A stretch of 64,000 nucleotides of DNA from Thermocrinis jamiesonii (GTDB lineage Bacteria; Aquificota; Aquificia; Aquificales; Aquificaceae): the NCBI RefSeq assembly GCF_000702425.1, contig NZ_JNIE01000004.1:124001-188000 (forward strand), given 5' to 3'. Position 1 is the stretch's first letter, and each line of letters opens with the position of its first letter. Below are positions 24,026-33,657 of this stretch, one piece after another. The notes beneath the pieces are model-generated. The model did not search any database and was not told the origin of the DNA. It was given only the letters and a program-made list of their open reading frames with translations. A program made the position numbers and the translations under genes.

Positions 24026-24423
24026 AGGTTTTAGGAGTAGATTGGGGAAGTAAGAAAATAGGTCTTGCCTTAGGGGACACACGCTTAAAGTTAGCTATTC
24101 CCCTCAAACCACTCAAAAACGGGGAAGGGGTATTTTCAGATTTATTAAACATAATAAAACAACATAACGTAGATGTTGTCCTTGTGGGTCTTCCTCTCAC
24201 ACCCAGCGGTAAGGAAGGGCAAAGGGCATCAGAAGTTAGAAAGTTTGTTGAAAAGCTAAGAACTTTTTTGCCAGAGGATGTGCTTGTTGAGTTGTGGGAT
24301 GAACGCTACACCACAGAAGAAGCCTACAGGCTGATGGTAAATGTCAAAGAAAGCAAAAAAAGAGAATTTAAAGATTCCCTTTCTGCTTACGTTATCTTAA
24401 TGGAGTTTTTTGAGAGCTTATGA
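24022..24423 (+). CDS. ruvX: RuvX/YqgF putative pre-16S rRNA nuclease
   Basis: 133 residues of the RNase-H-like YqgF family. The first catalytic Asp is in VLGVDWGSKKIGLALGD. VLVGLPLTPSGKEGQRA and ELWDERYTTEEA carry the other conserved acidic residues. It is involved in 16S rRNA 5'-end maturation in E. coli; the older Holliday-resolvase name is less certain. The TTG start overlaps the preceding stop, and the 3' end overlaps mltG (ATGA). Confidence 0.9.
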   Translation: MKVLGVDWGSKKIGLALGDTRLKLAIPLKPLKNGEGVFSDLLNIIKQHNVDVVLVGLPLTPSGKEGQRASEVRKFVEKLRTFLPEDVLVELWDERYTTEEAYRLMVNVKESKKREFKDSLSAYVILMEFFESL

Positions 24424-25379
24424 AATACTTCAAGATCTTTGCACCCTTAGGTTTAGTTTTTGTTTTTCTAATATACGCCTTTTTTCCTGTTAGGACGCAC
24501 AAAACTGTGGAAATCACTTACGGCAAAAGTAGTGTAGATATAGCCATGATACTCTACAGAGAGGGGCTCCTAAAAAGCCCTCTATCCTTTATTGTAATTC
24601 ACACCTTTTTGAGGGATAAGCTTGAAGCTGGTGAATACGAATTTAGCGGATTGGTATTTCCGTGGGATGTCTATTTGAAAATAAGCAGAGGCCAAAGAAA
24701 GCTTTACAAAATAACTATACCTGAAGGATACGATATATACGACATAGCAAGTTTATTGGAAAAATACTCAATATGCAAGGCGGAAGACTTTATTGAGCTT
24801 GCCAATTCTCCAGATACTGCAAAAAAGTATGGATTGAAAACCTATACTATGGAAGGCTTTTTATTTCCAGACACCTACTACTTCTCTAAAAACACACATC
24901 CAATGAGAATCATAGATACTATGTTTAGAAACTTTCTCAAAAGAACTGAATCTTTGAGAAGTCAGCTTGAAGAAAAAGAACTGACATTGGAGGAATGGGT
25001 AATTATTGCATCCATGATAGAAAAGGAAACGGGTGTGGATGAAGAAAGGCCTCTTGTGTCCTCGGTTATATACAATAGGATAAAGAAAGGTATGGCCTTA
25101 CAGATAGATCCAACGGTTATATATGCCCTAAAAAGAAGGGCTGAGTGGAACGGTAAGCTCACAAGGAAGCATCTTCAGCTGGAAGATCCATACAACACTT
25201 ACTATTACAAAGGCTTGCCTCCGTCTCCTATATGTAATCCAGGGATAAAATCCTTAGAGGCTGCTCTAAATCCGGCAAAAACTAACTACTTATACTTTGT
25301 TTCTATGGGGAACGGTAGGCACGTCTTTAGCTCCAGTTATGAGGAGCATTTAAAAAATATTGCCATGTACAGAAGATAA
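24420..25379 (+). CDS. mltG: Endolytic murein transglycosylase MltG
   Basis: 319 residues with an N-terminal membrane anchor (about 8-24), a LysM-like subdomain, then the YceG catalytic domain. The presumed catalytic glutamate is E201 in IIASMIEKETG, followed by VSSVIYNRI and the terminal NPGIKSLEAALNP. It cuts nascent glycan strands and sets their length. It is coupled to ruvX, a frequent bacterial gene order. Confidence 0.92.
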   Translation: MKYFKIFAPLGLVFVFLIYAFFPVRTHKTVEITYGKSSVDIAMILYREGLLKSPLSFIVIHTFLRDKLEAGEYEFSGLVFPWDVYLKISRGQRKLYKITIPEGYDIYDIASLLEKYSICKAEDFIELANSPDTAKKYGLKTYTMEGFLFPDTYYFSKNTHPMRIIDTMFRNFLKRTESLRSQLEEKELTLEEWVIIASMIEKETGVDEERPLVSSVIYNRIKKGMALQIDPTVIYALKRRAEWNGKLTRKHLQLEDPYNTYYYKGLPPSPICNPGIKSLEAALNPAKTNYLYFVSMGNGRHVFSSSYEEHLKNIAMYRR

Positions 25380-25397
25380 AGTATATATTTAACTTTC

Positions 25398-25811
25398 ATG
25401 GTGCCGAAAGTCTATTTAGGTGTGGAATGGTTTGGAGTGGATAAAGTGCTTTCTTCTTATGAGATGCCACAAAACTGCGGAGCAAATGTGGTATTTTTGG
25501 GTATAGTTAGGGAAGACGATGGTGTGCAAGAACTTCACTATGAAGCGTTTCCAGAAATGGCTATAAAGGTTATGCAAGAAATAAGGCAGGAAGCTTTTAA
25601 TAAGTTTCCTGTTAAGGAGATCTTCATCCATCATAGATTGGGTGTGGTAAAGGTAGGAGAGCCCTCTTTCATGGTAGTAGTTTATGGGGGACACAGAGAA
25701 GAAACCTTCTCTGCTTGCAGGTATGTAGTGGATGAGGTTAAAAAAAGAGCACCTATTTGGAAAAAGGAAGTTTTTGCCAATGGAAGGGAAGAGTGGGTTT
25801 TGGGAGCATAA
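25398..25811 (+). CDS. moaE: Molybdopterin synthase catalytic subunit
   Basis: 137 residues of the MoaE fold, which inserts sulfur into precursor Z together with MoaD. Recognisable parts are [24 protein letters not shown] and the terminal [12 protein letters not shown] with its conserved lysines. It supports molybdoenzymes such as the sulfite-oxidase-like protein at 46.8 kb. A TATATT box lies 8 nt before the ATG, suggesting a leaderless mRNA. Confidence 0.92.
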   Translation: MVPKVYLGVEWFGVDKVLSSYEMPQNCGANVVFLGIVREDDGVQELHYEAFPEMAIKVMQEIRQEAFNKFPVKEIFIHHRLGVVKVGEPSFMVVVYGGHREETFSACRYVVDEVKKRAPIWKKEVFANGREEWVLGA

Positions 25812-25838
25812 AAAAGTAAAAAGTAAGGAGGTATTTTT

Positions 25839-27593
25839 ATGCTAAGGAAAGGTGCGGACATAGTAATAGAAACGCTAAAAAAAGAGGGTGTGGAAGTTAT
25901 ATTTGGTATTCCTGGGGGAGCCATTATGGAGGTGTACGATGCCCTATACAGGGATGGGTCTATCAAGCACATACTGGCAAGGCATGAACAGGGGGCAGGT
26001 CATATGGCAGAAGGCTATGCAAAGGCAACAGGTAAGGTAGGTGTGGCGATTGCTACCTCTGGACCCGGAGCAACCAACTTGGTTACGCCTATAGCAGATG
26101 CTTACATGGATTCTGTGCCCGTTGTCTTTATTACCGGACAAGTGCCTACCCATCTCATAGGTAATGACGCCTTTCAGGAAGTGGATATAGTAGGCATAAC
26201 AAGACCAATAACAAAGCACAACTTTTTGGTCAAAAGAATAGAAGACCTTCCGCTCATAATAAGGCAAGCTTTTTATATAGCATCTACAGGAAGACCGGGA
26301 CCAGTGCTTATAGACATCCCAAAGGATATAACTCAAAAACTTTCGGATGTTCCTATACCCACCGATGAACAGGTTAGAGAGTCTTTACCCGGATACAAAC
26401 CCCATTTGGAAGGTAATCCTCAGCAGATAAGGAAGGCAGCAAAATTAATCTTGGAAGCTAAAAGGCCCGTGCTTTATGTGGGTGGCGGAGCGGTTAATTC
26501 GGAAGCTCAAAAGGAACTGATAGAACTTGCTGAACTTGCAAAGATACCCGTGACTACCACCAATATGGGTAAAGGTGCCTTTCCCGAAGACCATCCCTTA
26601 GCTCTTCATATGCTTGGAATGCACGGCACTTACTATGCAAACATGGCTGTGTATAACTGTGACCTTTTGATAGCGGTGGGTGCAAGATTTGATGATCGGG
26701 TGACTGGAAAGATAGAAGAGTTTGCCCCCCAAGCACAGATAATACACATAGATGTGGATCCCGCGTCTATTTCTAAGAACATAACCGTGGATGTGCCAAT
26801 CGTAGGCGATGTGAAGATCGTTCTAAGAAAACTCTTAGAAGAACTAAAGCGGGAAGGGGTAAAACTTCTCTTTCCTAAGGAAAGACAGGCGTGGATAGAA
26901 CAGATAGAAATGTGGAAAAGGAACTATCCCCTGAGGTATAGAAACTCAGACACAGTGATAAAACCTCAGTATGTGATAGAACAGATATGGGAGGCGACAA
27001 AGGGAGATGCCATAATTACCGCAGGTGTGGGTCAGCACCAAATGTGGGCGGCGATGTTTTATAAATATAAATTCCCAAGACAGTTTATAAACTCCGGCGG
27101 ACTTGGGACTATGGGCTTTGGCTTTCCCGCAGCCATCGGTGCAAAGATAGGAAGACCTGACAAAGAGGTTATTGCAATAGATGGAGATGGATCATTCTTG
27201 ATGACTATGCAAGAGCTCGTAACTGCAGTGCAGTATCAGATACCGGTAAAAGTAGCCATAATAAACAATGCTTACCTTGGGATGGTTCGTCAGTGGCAAG
27301 AGCTTTTTTATGAGAAAAGATACGCAGAGGTGGATTTGAGCGTTCAACCTGATTTCGTAAAGCTTGCGGAGGCTTGCGGAGCGGTGGGTTTCAGGGCAGA
27401 AAAGCCAAAGGAAGTGAGGGAAATTATAGAGGAAGCTCTTAAGATAAAAGACAAACCAGTGGTGCTTGACTTTGTAGTGGATAGGGAAGAAAACGTTTTG
27501 CCCATGGTCCCAGCGGGCAAATCTTACAGAGATATGATACTGGATGATGGCAAAAAAGCTGTTGAAGCAGAAACTATGTATTTAGTGGGTTAA
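25839..27593 (+). CDS. ilvB: Acetolactate synthase large subunit
   Basis: A 584-residue thiamine-diphosphate enzyme for the first common step of branched-chain amino acid synthesis. The catalytic E50 lies in [15 protein letters not shown]. The cofactor-binding [12 protein letters not shown] and the flexible [16 protein letters not shown] segment are present. An AAGGAGGT site precedes the ATG. The regulatory subunit ilvN is not adjacent; pyrG follows. Confidence 0.95.
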   Translation: MLRKGADIVIETLKKEGVEVIFGIPGGAIMEVYDALYRDGSIKHILARHEQGAGHMAEGYAKATGKVGVAIATSGPGATNLVTPIADAYMDSVPVVFITGQVPTHLIGNDAFQEVDIVGITRPITKHNFLVKRIEDLPLIIRQAFYIASTGRPGPVLIDIPKDITQKLSDVPIPTDEQVRESLPGYKPHLEGNPQQIRKAAKLILEAKRPVLYVGGGAVNSEAQKELIELAELAKIPVTTTNMGKGAFPEDHPLALHMLGMHGTYYANMAVYNCDLLIAVGARFDDRVTGKIEEFAPQAQIIHIDVDPASISKNITVDVPIVGDVKIVLRKLLEELKREGVKLLFPKERQAWIEQIEMWKRNYPLRYRNSDTVIKPQYVIEQIWEATKGDAIITAGVGQHQMWAAMFYKYKFPRQFINSGGLGTMGFGFPAAIGAKIGRPDKEVIAIDGDGSFLMTMQELVTAVQYQIPVKVAIINNAYLGMVRQWQELFYEKRYAEVDLSVQPDFVKLAEACGAVGFRAEKPKEVREIIEEALKIKDKPVVLDFVVDREENVLPMVPAGKSYRDMILDDGKKAVEAETMYLVG

Positions 27594-27605
27594 AATAGTA
27601 TATCC

Positions 27606-29189
27606 GTGGCAAAGTATATCTTTATAACAGGTGGTGTTCTTTCTTCTTTGGGTAAAGGTGTTTCTTCGGCAGCCATTGCATCCCTTTTGGAAGAGATAGG
27701 CTATAAAGTGACCCTTCAGAAATTGGACCCTTATCTAAACGTAGATCCTGGGACGATGAGCCCTTATCAACATGGGGAAGTTTATGTTACAGAAGACGGC
27801 GCAGAAACGGATCTGGACCTTGGACATTACGAAAGATTTACAAATGCAAAGATGGGGGCAGAGAACAACGTAACTTCTGGTAGGGTTTATTTTAACGTAA
27901 TACAGAGGGAAAGGAAAGGAGACTATCTTGGAGCTACTGTTCAAGTTATACCTCATATAACAGACGAGATAAAGAGGCTTATAAGGGCTGTTGAGAAGGA
28001 TAACCAAATTGTAATAGTTGAGGTGGGGGGGACTGTAGGAGACATAGAAAGTCTTCCCTTTTTGGAAGCTATAAGACAGCTTGGTATGGAGCTTGGCAGA
28101 GACAACTGTGCCTATGTGCATGTAACTTACGTTCCTTACATAAAAAGCGTGGGGGAGTTAAAAACAAAACCAACACAGCACTCAGTAAAGGAGCTTAGAG
28201 CTATAGGCATTCAACCGGATGTTTTGATATGCAGATCAGAGCGAGAGATTCCAGAAGACTTAAAGCTAAAACTTTCCCTCTACACAAACGTAAGCCCCGA
28301 CGCAGTTATATCTGCTCCAGATGTGGATTATATATACGAAGTGCCCCTCCTTTTTAAAAAACAGGGACTTGACCAATGGCTGGCAAAAAGGCTTGGTTTG
28401 AACTTTGTGGAGTCCAAGAGTAAGTGGGAGAAGATAACCTATGTGCTCAAAAACGCTCAAGAAACAGTAAAAGTAGCAATAGTTGGCAAGTATGTGAGCT
28501 TAAAGGACTCTTATAAGAGTTTGACCGAAGCCTTGATCCACGGAGGTATAGCAAACGGTGTAAGGGTAGAGATCCTTTGGGTTAACTCGGAAGATCCCAA
28601 GGAGGAACTTTTGGAAGAGGCGGATGCTATAGTGGTTCCTGGTGGCTTTGGGGAGAGGGGAACAGAGGGTAAGATAAGGGCTTTGAACTATGGGAGGATA
28701 AGCAAAAAGCCCACGCTGGGTATATGCCTTGGTATGCAACTTATGTGCGTGGAGTTTGCAAGAAACGTGCTTGGGTTAAAGGATGCTAACTCTACCGAAT
28801 TTGACCCAAATACCAAGCATCCTGTAATTGATATCATGCACGAGCAGAAGCAAATAGAAAATCTCGGAGGGACTATGCGACTTGGAGCTTATCCGTGCGT
28901 GCTGAAAGAGGGCACAAAGGTAAGGGAAATATACGGAAAGGAGGTTATTTACGAAAGGCACAGACACAGGTATGAGTTTAACAATTCCTACAGAGAAGCC
29001 TTTGAAAGGGAAGGGATGGTGTTTTCTGGTCTTTCTCCCGACGGCAGGCTTGTGGAAGTTATAGAGCTAAAAGACCATCCTTGGTATATAGGCTGTCAGT
29101 TTCACCCAGAGTTCAAGAGCAAGCCCTTTGAACCACACCCTTTGTTTGTTTCTCTTATAAAGACTGCAAAGGAAAAGAAAAAACTATAA
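27606..29189 (+). CDS. pyrG: CTP synthase
   Basis: 527 residues. The N-terminal amidoligase domain (about 1-265) begins [20 protein letters not shown]. The C-terminal glutaminase domain contains the nucleophile Cys in [13 protein letters not shown] and the terminal [11 protein letters not shown]. It makes CTP from UTP and glutamine. The GTG start is 9 nt after a TAAAAT box with no ribosome site, another likely leaderless start. Confidence 0.96.
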   Translation: MAKYIFITGGVLSSLGKGVSSAAIASLLEEIGYKVTLQKLDPYLNVDPGTMSPYQHGEVYVTEDGAETDLDLGHYERFTNAKMGAENNVTSGRVYFNVIQRERKGDYLGATVQVIPHITDEIKRLIRAVEKDNQIVIVEVGGTVGDIESLPFLEAIRQLGMELGRDNCAYVHVTYVPYIKSVGELKTKPTQHSVKELRAIGIQPDVLICRSEREIPEDLKLKLSLYTNVSPDAVISAPDVDYIYEVPLLFKKQGLDQWLAKRLGLNFVESKSKWEKITYVLKNAQETVKVAIVGKYVSLKDSYKSLTEALIHGGIANGVRVEILWVNSEDPKEELLEEADAIVVPGGFGERGTEGKIRALNYGRISKKPTLGICLGMQLMCVEFARNVLGLKDANSTEFDPNTKHPVIDIMHEQKQIENLGGTMRLGAYPCVLKEGTKVREIYGKEVIYERHRHRYEFNNSYREAFEREGMVFSGLSPDGRLVEVIELKDHPWYIGCQFHPEFKSKPFEPHPLFVSLIKTAKEKKKL

Positions 29190-29201
29190 TCTTGTTTTCT
29201 G

Positions 29202-29220
29202 AAAAAGCCCCCGGAGGGGC
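29202..29220 (-). terminator. Intrinsic terminator of the fasciclin gene
   Basis: On the minus strand a 5-bp stem GCCCC-TCCG-GGGGC is followed at once by TTTTT. It is 9 bp past the fasciclin-protein stop and oriented to end that transcript. In the plus direction it lacks a T-run, so it should not terminate pyrG. Confidence 0.75.
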
Positions 29221-29229
29221 ATGGGATTA

Positions 29230-29766
29230 TTAATTGGGTGGGAGTATGACCTTGTCTATTACGTGGATCACACCGTTGGATGCTTCTATGTCCGTTTTTA
29301 CTATGTTAGCGTCGTTTATCTTTGGCCCACCCTTAAGAGTTACCTTTGCATTCTGTCCTTGCAGAGTTTTAACATCTCCTTCCTTTAGCTGTTTTGAATA
29401 TACCTTACCTTCCACTACGTGGTAGAGAAGCACCTTTTTGAGGGCTTCCTTGTCCTTTAGTAAAGCCTCAAGGTCTTTCTTTGGAATCTTTGCAAAAGCT
29501 TCATCTGTGGGAGCAAAAACTGTAAAACAACACTTGGTGGCTAAGGTTCCTTCTAAGCCAGCTTCTTTGAGGGCTGTGAGAAGGGTGTTGAACTGACCTG
29601 CCTTCTTGGCAGTTTCCACTATGTTGGCTTGGGCTTTCTTTTGGTACATACTGGCCTGAGTTCCACTACAGCTCAGAGTCATGGCCGGTATCCCAATCGC
29701 CAAGCCTAAAAAGATGGCCTTTTTAAGAAGCATGCGCTTCTTTGCTCTGATAATGTATCTAAGCAT
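29230..29766 (-). CDS. Secreted fasciclin (FAS1) domain protein
   Basis: 178 residues: basic N-terminus, hydrophobic export segment ([17 protein letters not shown], a near-lipobox), then one FAS1 domain (about 48-177) with the family features [25 protein letters not shown] and [16 protein letters not shown]1 domains mediate adhesion or surface attachment. The start is fixed by AAGGAGGTG 5-6 nt upstream. It is monocistronic, with its own terminator. Confidence 0.88.
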   Translation of the reverse strand: MLRYIIRAKKRMLLKKAIFLGLAIGIPAMTLSCSGTQASMYQKKAQANIVETAKKAGQFNTLLTALKEAGLEGTLATKCCFTVFAPTDEAFAKIPKKDLEALLKDKEALKKVLLYHVVEGKVYSKQLKEGDVKTLQGQNAKVTLKGGPKINDANIVKTDIEASNGVIHVIDKVILPPN

Positions 29767-29851
29767 GGCTCACCTCCTTTTGTGGGTTTTTTCAAAAAGT
29801 ATCAGCTTAGTGTCTTCTTTTGAAGCTTGATTTTTACCGTTTAACAAAACT

Positions 29852-31078
29852 TTATATCCTTACAAGCCTTATGTTTCCCACATCTTCAAAGTCTGGGTTT
29901 TCCAAGTAAATGTAGTTTTCAGTAAGAGCCCTACCCTTCTCTATGATCAAAGCTCTCAATGTTTTTCCTTCCATAGCCTTTTTAAACTCCCGCCTTTTCT
30001 TTTCATCCAGAGCCTTCAGCAGTTTTACCCTTTCTTTTATAACCTCTTGCTTTACCTTTGGTGACATTTTACTCGCTTTTGTATAGGGCCTGTCTGAATA
30101 GCTAAAGATATGAAGGTATGCAAAGGGAAGAGCTTCAACCAAGCGATAAGTTTCCTCAAAGTCTTCCTCGCTTTCTGTGGGAAAGCCTACGATTATGTCT
30201 GTGCCAATGGCGGACAGAGGTCTTTTTTTCAGTATTTTTTCTACAAGCCTTTTGTAATCCTCAACTGTATAGCCCCTTTCCATAAGTTTTAGAATTCTGT
30301 TGGAACCGCTTTGCAAAGATATGTGAAAATGGGGCGCTATCCTTTCTTCACTTGTTATAAGGTCCAAAAGCCTTTCGTCTATTTCGGAAGGATACAGAGA
30401 AGAAAGTCTAAAAATTTCAATGTCTTTTACACTAAGAAGTTTTAGCATAAGCTCGTATAGACTTGTGTTTAAATCCCGTCCATATTGAGTAAGTTGGGTG
30501 CCACTTAGCACTATCTCTTTAAACCCCCTTTCCGCAATTAGCTTTACTTGTTCTAAAACCTTTTGCACAGGCACACTCCTTAGCTTTCCCCTTGCGTAGG
30601 GTATAATGCAAAAGGTGCAAAAGTTGTTACAGCCTTCCTGAATCTTTAAAAAGGGTCTTGCCTTTTCAAAAAAGATAACAAGATCAAAATTTTCCAAACG
30701 ATTTTGTTTAAAGATGTTATCCACAAACACCCCTTTGCCCTTTGACTGTAGGTAGTCTTCTAATATCTCTACAAGCATGTGTTTGTGGGAGTTGCCTATT
30801 ACCAGATCCACTTCCTTCAGACTTGCAAGGGCTTTTGGATTAGTTTGGGCATAGCAACCTGTTGCTACAACTATTGCCTGTGGGTTTTCCCTTTTGGCTC
30901 TGTATATCTGCTGACGGGAAGATCTGTCCGCTTCGGAGGTCACCGTGCATGTATTTATTATGTAAATGTCCGCCTCACCATCAGTTCTTACATAGCCTTT
31001 TTGTAGTAATCTTTGGGCTATAAACTCACCGTCAAAGTAGTTGCTTCTGCACCCAAGATTTATGACAGAAAACCTCAC
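29852..31078 (-). CDS. mtaB: tRNA t6A37 methylthiotransferase MtaB-type
   Basis: About 408 residues. Radical-SAM methylthiotransferase: the UPF0004 domain cluster cysteines are C10, C44 and C75, and the radical SAM motif is C150-x3-C154-x2-C157 (CNNFCTFC). A C-terminal TRAM-like part follows. The sequence best matches the MtaB group that makes ms2t6A in tRNA; MiaB is the alternative. The GTG at 31078 gives the expected MRFSVINLGCRSN start. An ATG at 31123 would extend into yebC. Confidence 0.85.
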   Translation of the reverse strand: MRFSVINLGCRSNYFDGEFIAQRLLQKGYVRTDGEADIYIINTCTVTSEADRSSRQQIYRAKRENPQAIVVATGCYAQTNPKALASLKEVDLVIGNSHKHMLVEILEDYLQSKGKGVFVDNIFKQNRLENFDLVIFFEKARPFLKIQEGCNNFCTFCIIPYARGKLRSVPVQKVLEQVKLIAERGFKEIVLSGTQLTQYGRDLNTSLYELMLKLLSVKDIEIFRLSSLYPSEIDERLLDLITSEERIAPHFHISLQSGSNRILKLMERGYTVEDYKRLVEKILKKRPLSAIGTDIIVGFPTESEEDFEETYRLVEALPFAYLHIFSYSDRPYTKASKMSPKVKQEVIKERVKLLKALDEKKRREFKKAMEGKTLRALIIEKGRALTENYIYLENPDFEDVGNIRLVRI

Positions 31079-31098
31079 AAAGATTAAAATATAATACC
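31079..31098. promoter_or_regulatory. 20-bp divergent promoter region mtaB / yebC
   Basis: Only 20 bp separate the two divergent start codons. The plus strand holds TAAAAT (31085-31090) and TATAAT (31090-31095). The minus strand holds TATTATATTTTAAT. If both promoters are real, both transcripts are leaderless and each -35 lies in the other gene. Confidence 0.5.
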
Positions 31099-31845
31099 AT
31101 GGCAGGGCACAGTCATTGGGCACAGATCAAACACAAAAAAGCAAAGGCGGATGCACAAAGGGGAAAGTTATTTAACAAACTTATAAGAGAAATAACCGTA
31201 GCGGTCAGGCAAGGAGGACCAAATCCTGAGACAAATCCAAGACTAAGGAACGCAATAGAAAATGCCAAAAAAGCAAACATGCCTATGGAAACCATAGAGA
31301 GGGCTATAAAAAAGGGAACGGGAGAACTGGGAGGAGAAAACTATGAGGAGGTGATCTACGAAGGTTATGGACCTGGTGGTGTAGCTTTGATGATCCTTGC
31401 GACCACAGACAACAGAAACAGGACAACCTCTGAGATAAGGCATGTGCTTTCCAAACACGGAGGAAACCTTGGTTCTTCTGGATGTGTATCCTTCTTGTTT
31501 GACAGGGTAGGTCTTATAGAGGTTCCAAAAGATAGCATTTCGGAGGATGAACTTTACGAAAAGGCACTGGAGGCAGGAGCAGAGGACATCTTAGTTGGGA
31601 ATGTAGCCTATACGATCTACACCCTTCCGGAGGAGCTATACCAAGTAAAGGAAAAGCTTCAATCCTTTGGAGTTCAGGTGGAAAAAGCAGAGATAACCTA
31701 CAAACCAAACAGCACGGTATCTATAACAGACCCAGAAACTGCCAAAAAGCTTTTAAAACTCTTGGATGCCCTTGATGAGCTCGAAGATGTCAAAGAGGTT
31801 ATAGCCAACTTTGACATGGCAGAGGAGCTATTGGCGGGTATTTAA
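31099..31845 (+). CDS. yebC: YebC/PmpR-family protein
   Basis: 248 residues, the standard length. It begins with the highly conserved MAGHSHWAQIKHKKAKAD and continues with LFNKLIREITVAVRQGG and YEGYGPGGVALMI. Members act as transcription regulators and, more recently, as translation factors helping at difficult sequences. The downstream gene contains a frameshift site, but any link is speculative. Confidence 0.94.
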   Translation: MAGHSHWAQIKHKKAKADAQRGKLFNKLIREITVAVRQGGPNPETNPRLRNAIENAKKANMPMETIERAIKKGTGELGGENYEEVIYEGYGPGGVALMILATTDNRNRTTSEIRHVLSKHGGNLGSSGCVSFLFDRVGLIEVPKDSISEDELYEKALEAGAEDILVGNVAYTIYTLPEELYQVKEKLQSFGVQVEKAEITYKPNSTVSITDPETAKKLLKLLDALDELEDVKEVIANFDMAEELLAGI

Positions 31846-31848
31846 ATA

Positions 31849-32867
31849 GTGGAGGATTTTTACAAGCTCTTAGGAGTTTTAATACTTATACTTTATCTTA
31901 TCCTTAGCTACTATGGAAGAGTCATAAAATTTTACAAAAAACTCGGAGCGGATATAACCTCTTACCTTTTTCCAAGGGCTCTTCTTACACTGGGCAACAG
32001 GAGATTTAAGATAAGTTTTTTAAGCGTAACTTAGAAATAAGCACCCCAATATCAATTAACGGTTTCCTATCCATAGAAAAGTGGCTCTTTTCCAAAGAAT
32101 TTAAAACCTTTTACGACGATGAAAATTGGGCAAAAATGGTTTTGGAAAACTCTAAGATCAAACTCCTTACAGAGCGGGGAGAACTTCCTCGCCTTTCCTC
32201 AGTAAATATAGGTGGTAGGACATTAAAGCTAATCCTAAATGCAAAGAGAATAGATGAAAGATTGGAGTATGAAGTAAAAAGAGCAATAGAGTTGATGCTT
32301 GATGTAATACCAAGCTTGGAGGGTTTGCCCAGCTCCTCCGTTGGCCCAGAAAAAGAAAGGCTCAGGAACTGGATCCTTTACTATACACCGGCGGGCATAT
32401 TCATTCCTCTGTCTGCCCTTGGGATCTATTGGATGACCAAAGGATACAGAGGTGCCCTATGTGAGAACGAGCTATTTTTGTTGGGCTTTAAAGTTCTAAC
32501 TCCCATATTCCTTGCTCACTTTTTTCTGGCTATTTTTTTGTTGGGAAAACACCTACATCTAAGAGCCCACTTATTGCCTTTAGCCATTCTTTACTTTGCG
32601 GGATATTACTTTATACCCCTGACCATACTTAAGCCTTTTAACGCAAAGTTTGATAAATCTGAGCCAAAGATGATTAAAACCAACATCCTAAGGAAATATC
32701 ATGCTCATAGGGGAGGGTTTAGGGTAGTGCTTGAGCTCACAGGATGTTCCTTTCGTGTATCAGAAGGGGTATACAATAGGGCACAGGTGGGAGATGTGTT
32801 AGTCCTATACATAAAAGATGGAGCCTTTGGCATAAAGTGGGCTTACAGATACTATCTTAAGGATTAG
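31849..32867 (+). CDS. Unknown membrane protein interrupted by a -1 frame change (possible programmed frameshift)
   Basis: GTG at 31849 opens a frame (one N-terminal membrane helix, LLGVLILILYLILSYY) that stops at 32034 after 61 residues. The -1 frame is open from 32010 to 32867 and continues in the same character (KRNLEISTPISINGFLSIEK, then two or three helices in the WILYYTPAGIFIPLSALG to YFAGYYFIPLTIL region and a strand-rich end). A -1 shift at T TTT TTA (32016-32022) joins them into 339 residues. No family is recognised. It overlaps the lpxI end by 11 bp. It may alternatively be one gene with a lost T (sequencing error or mutation). Confidence 0.6.
31999..32022 (+). other. Candidate -1 frameshift signal: SD-like AGGAGA plus slippery T TTT TTA
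   Basis: The heptamer T TTT TTA (32016-32022) sits in the exact zero-frame phase (AGT TTT TTA AGC) required for tandem -1 slippage. AGGAGA (31999-32004) lies 11 nt upstream, close to the spacing of the stimulatory internal SD in E. coli dnaX. No strong downstream hairpin is obvious. Confidence 0.5.
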
Positions 32868-33657
32868 CTTCAAGAGGCAAACCCACCACCGAGATCTTAT
32901 ACCTATCCGCAAGCTTTAAAAACTTTTCTTTATCCACTACATAGACCTTTCCCGCTTCCAAAAAAAGGGCATCTGCCTTTATAGACCTAAGGGCTTCTAA
33001 GGTCTGAAGTCCCACCGTAGGCACATCTATCCTAAAGTCTTGGGTTTTTCTTGCTACCTTTATAACCCTACAACCCTTGCCCGCAATCTTTCCAGCTCTT
33101 AGTATAGCCTCTTGCGTTCCCTCCATAGCCTCCACGCTCACCACCGTCCTTTGCTTTACCACTACCGTTTGCCCTACGTCCAAGCTTGCGATCTCCTTGG
33201 CTATACCATATCCAAATAACCCATCCTCCAGTGCTTCTTGGGATGGCTCTACTGCGTTTAAAAGCCCACTTCCCGCTATGATATCCTGAAGGTAGGGTGT
33301 GGGGTCTATGAACTCAAAGCCTATCGTTTCCAACTCTTCGATGAGAGCCTTTATAATGCTTTGGGCTCTTCTGTCCTTAGCCTTAGATAGGATCTTGAGA
33401 GCTAATCCGTCTAAGGTCAAAAGATGTGAAAAAAGCAGTTTGTGTTCAAACTTACCCAAAAGAACTATCTTGTTTATTCCTCTTTTTTCCAAAAGCTTAA
33501 CCAAAGAACCAACCTTTCCAAGGGGGAGATAAGCTTGAGCTTCTATGTCCGTAATACCTTTTACACCAACTACGAAAACTTCCTCTCCAAGTTTTTCTGC
33601 ACTCTTTTTAAAGACCGATGGCAAACTACCAGACCCTGCCACTAAGCAGACCTTCAA
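32857..33657 (-). CDS. lpxI: UDP-2,3-diacylglucosamine pyrophosphatase LpxI
   Basis: 266 residues of the LpxI (DUF1009) family, which cleaves UDP-2,3-diacylglucosamine to lipid X in lipid A synthesis in bacteria lacking LpxH. N-terminal VCLVAGSGSLPSVF and C-terminal DFRIDVPTVGLQTLEAL are typical. Its presence indicates a lipid A outer membrane. It overlaps accC by 4 bp and the frameshifted gene by 11 bp. Confidence 0.9.
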   Translation of the reverse strand: MKVCLVAGSGSLPSVFKKSAEKLGEEVFVVGVKGITDIEAQAYLPLGKVGSLVKLLEKRGINKIVLLGKFEHKLLFSHLLTLDGLALKILSKAKDRRAQSIIKALIEELETIGFEFIDPTPYLQDIIAGSGLLNAVEPSQEALEDGLFGYGIAKEIASLDVGQTVVVKQRTVVSVEAMEGTQEAILRAGKIAGKGCRVIKVARKTQDFRIDVPTVGLQTLEALRSIKADALFLEAGKVYVVDKEKFLKLADRYKISVVGLPLEANP

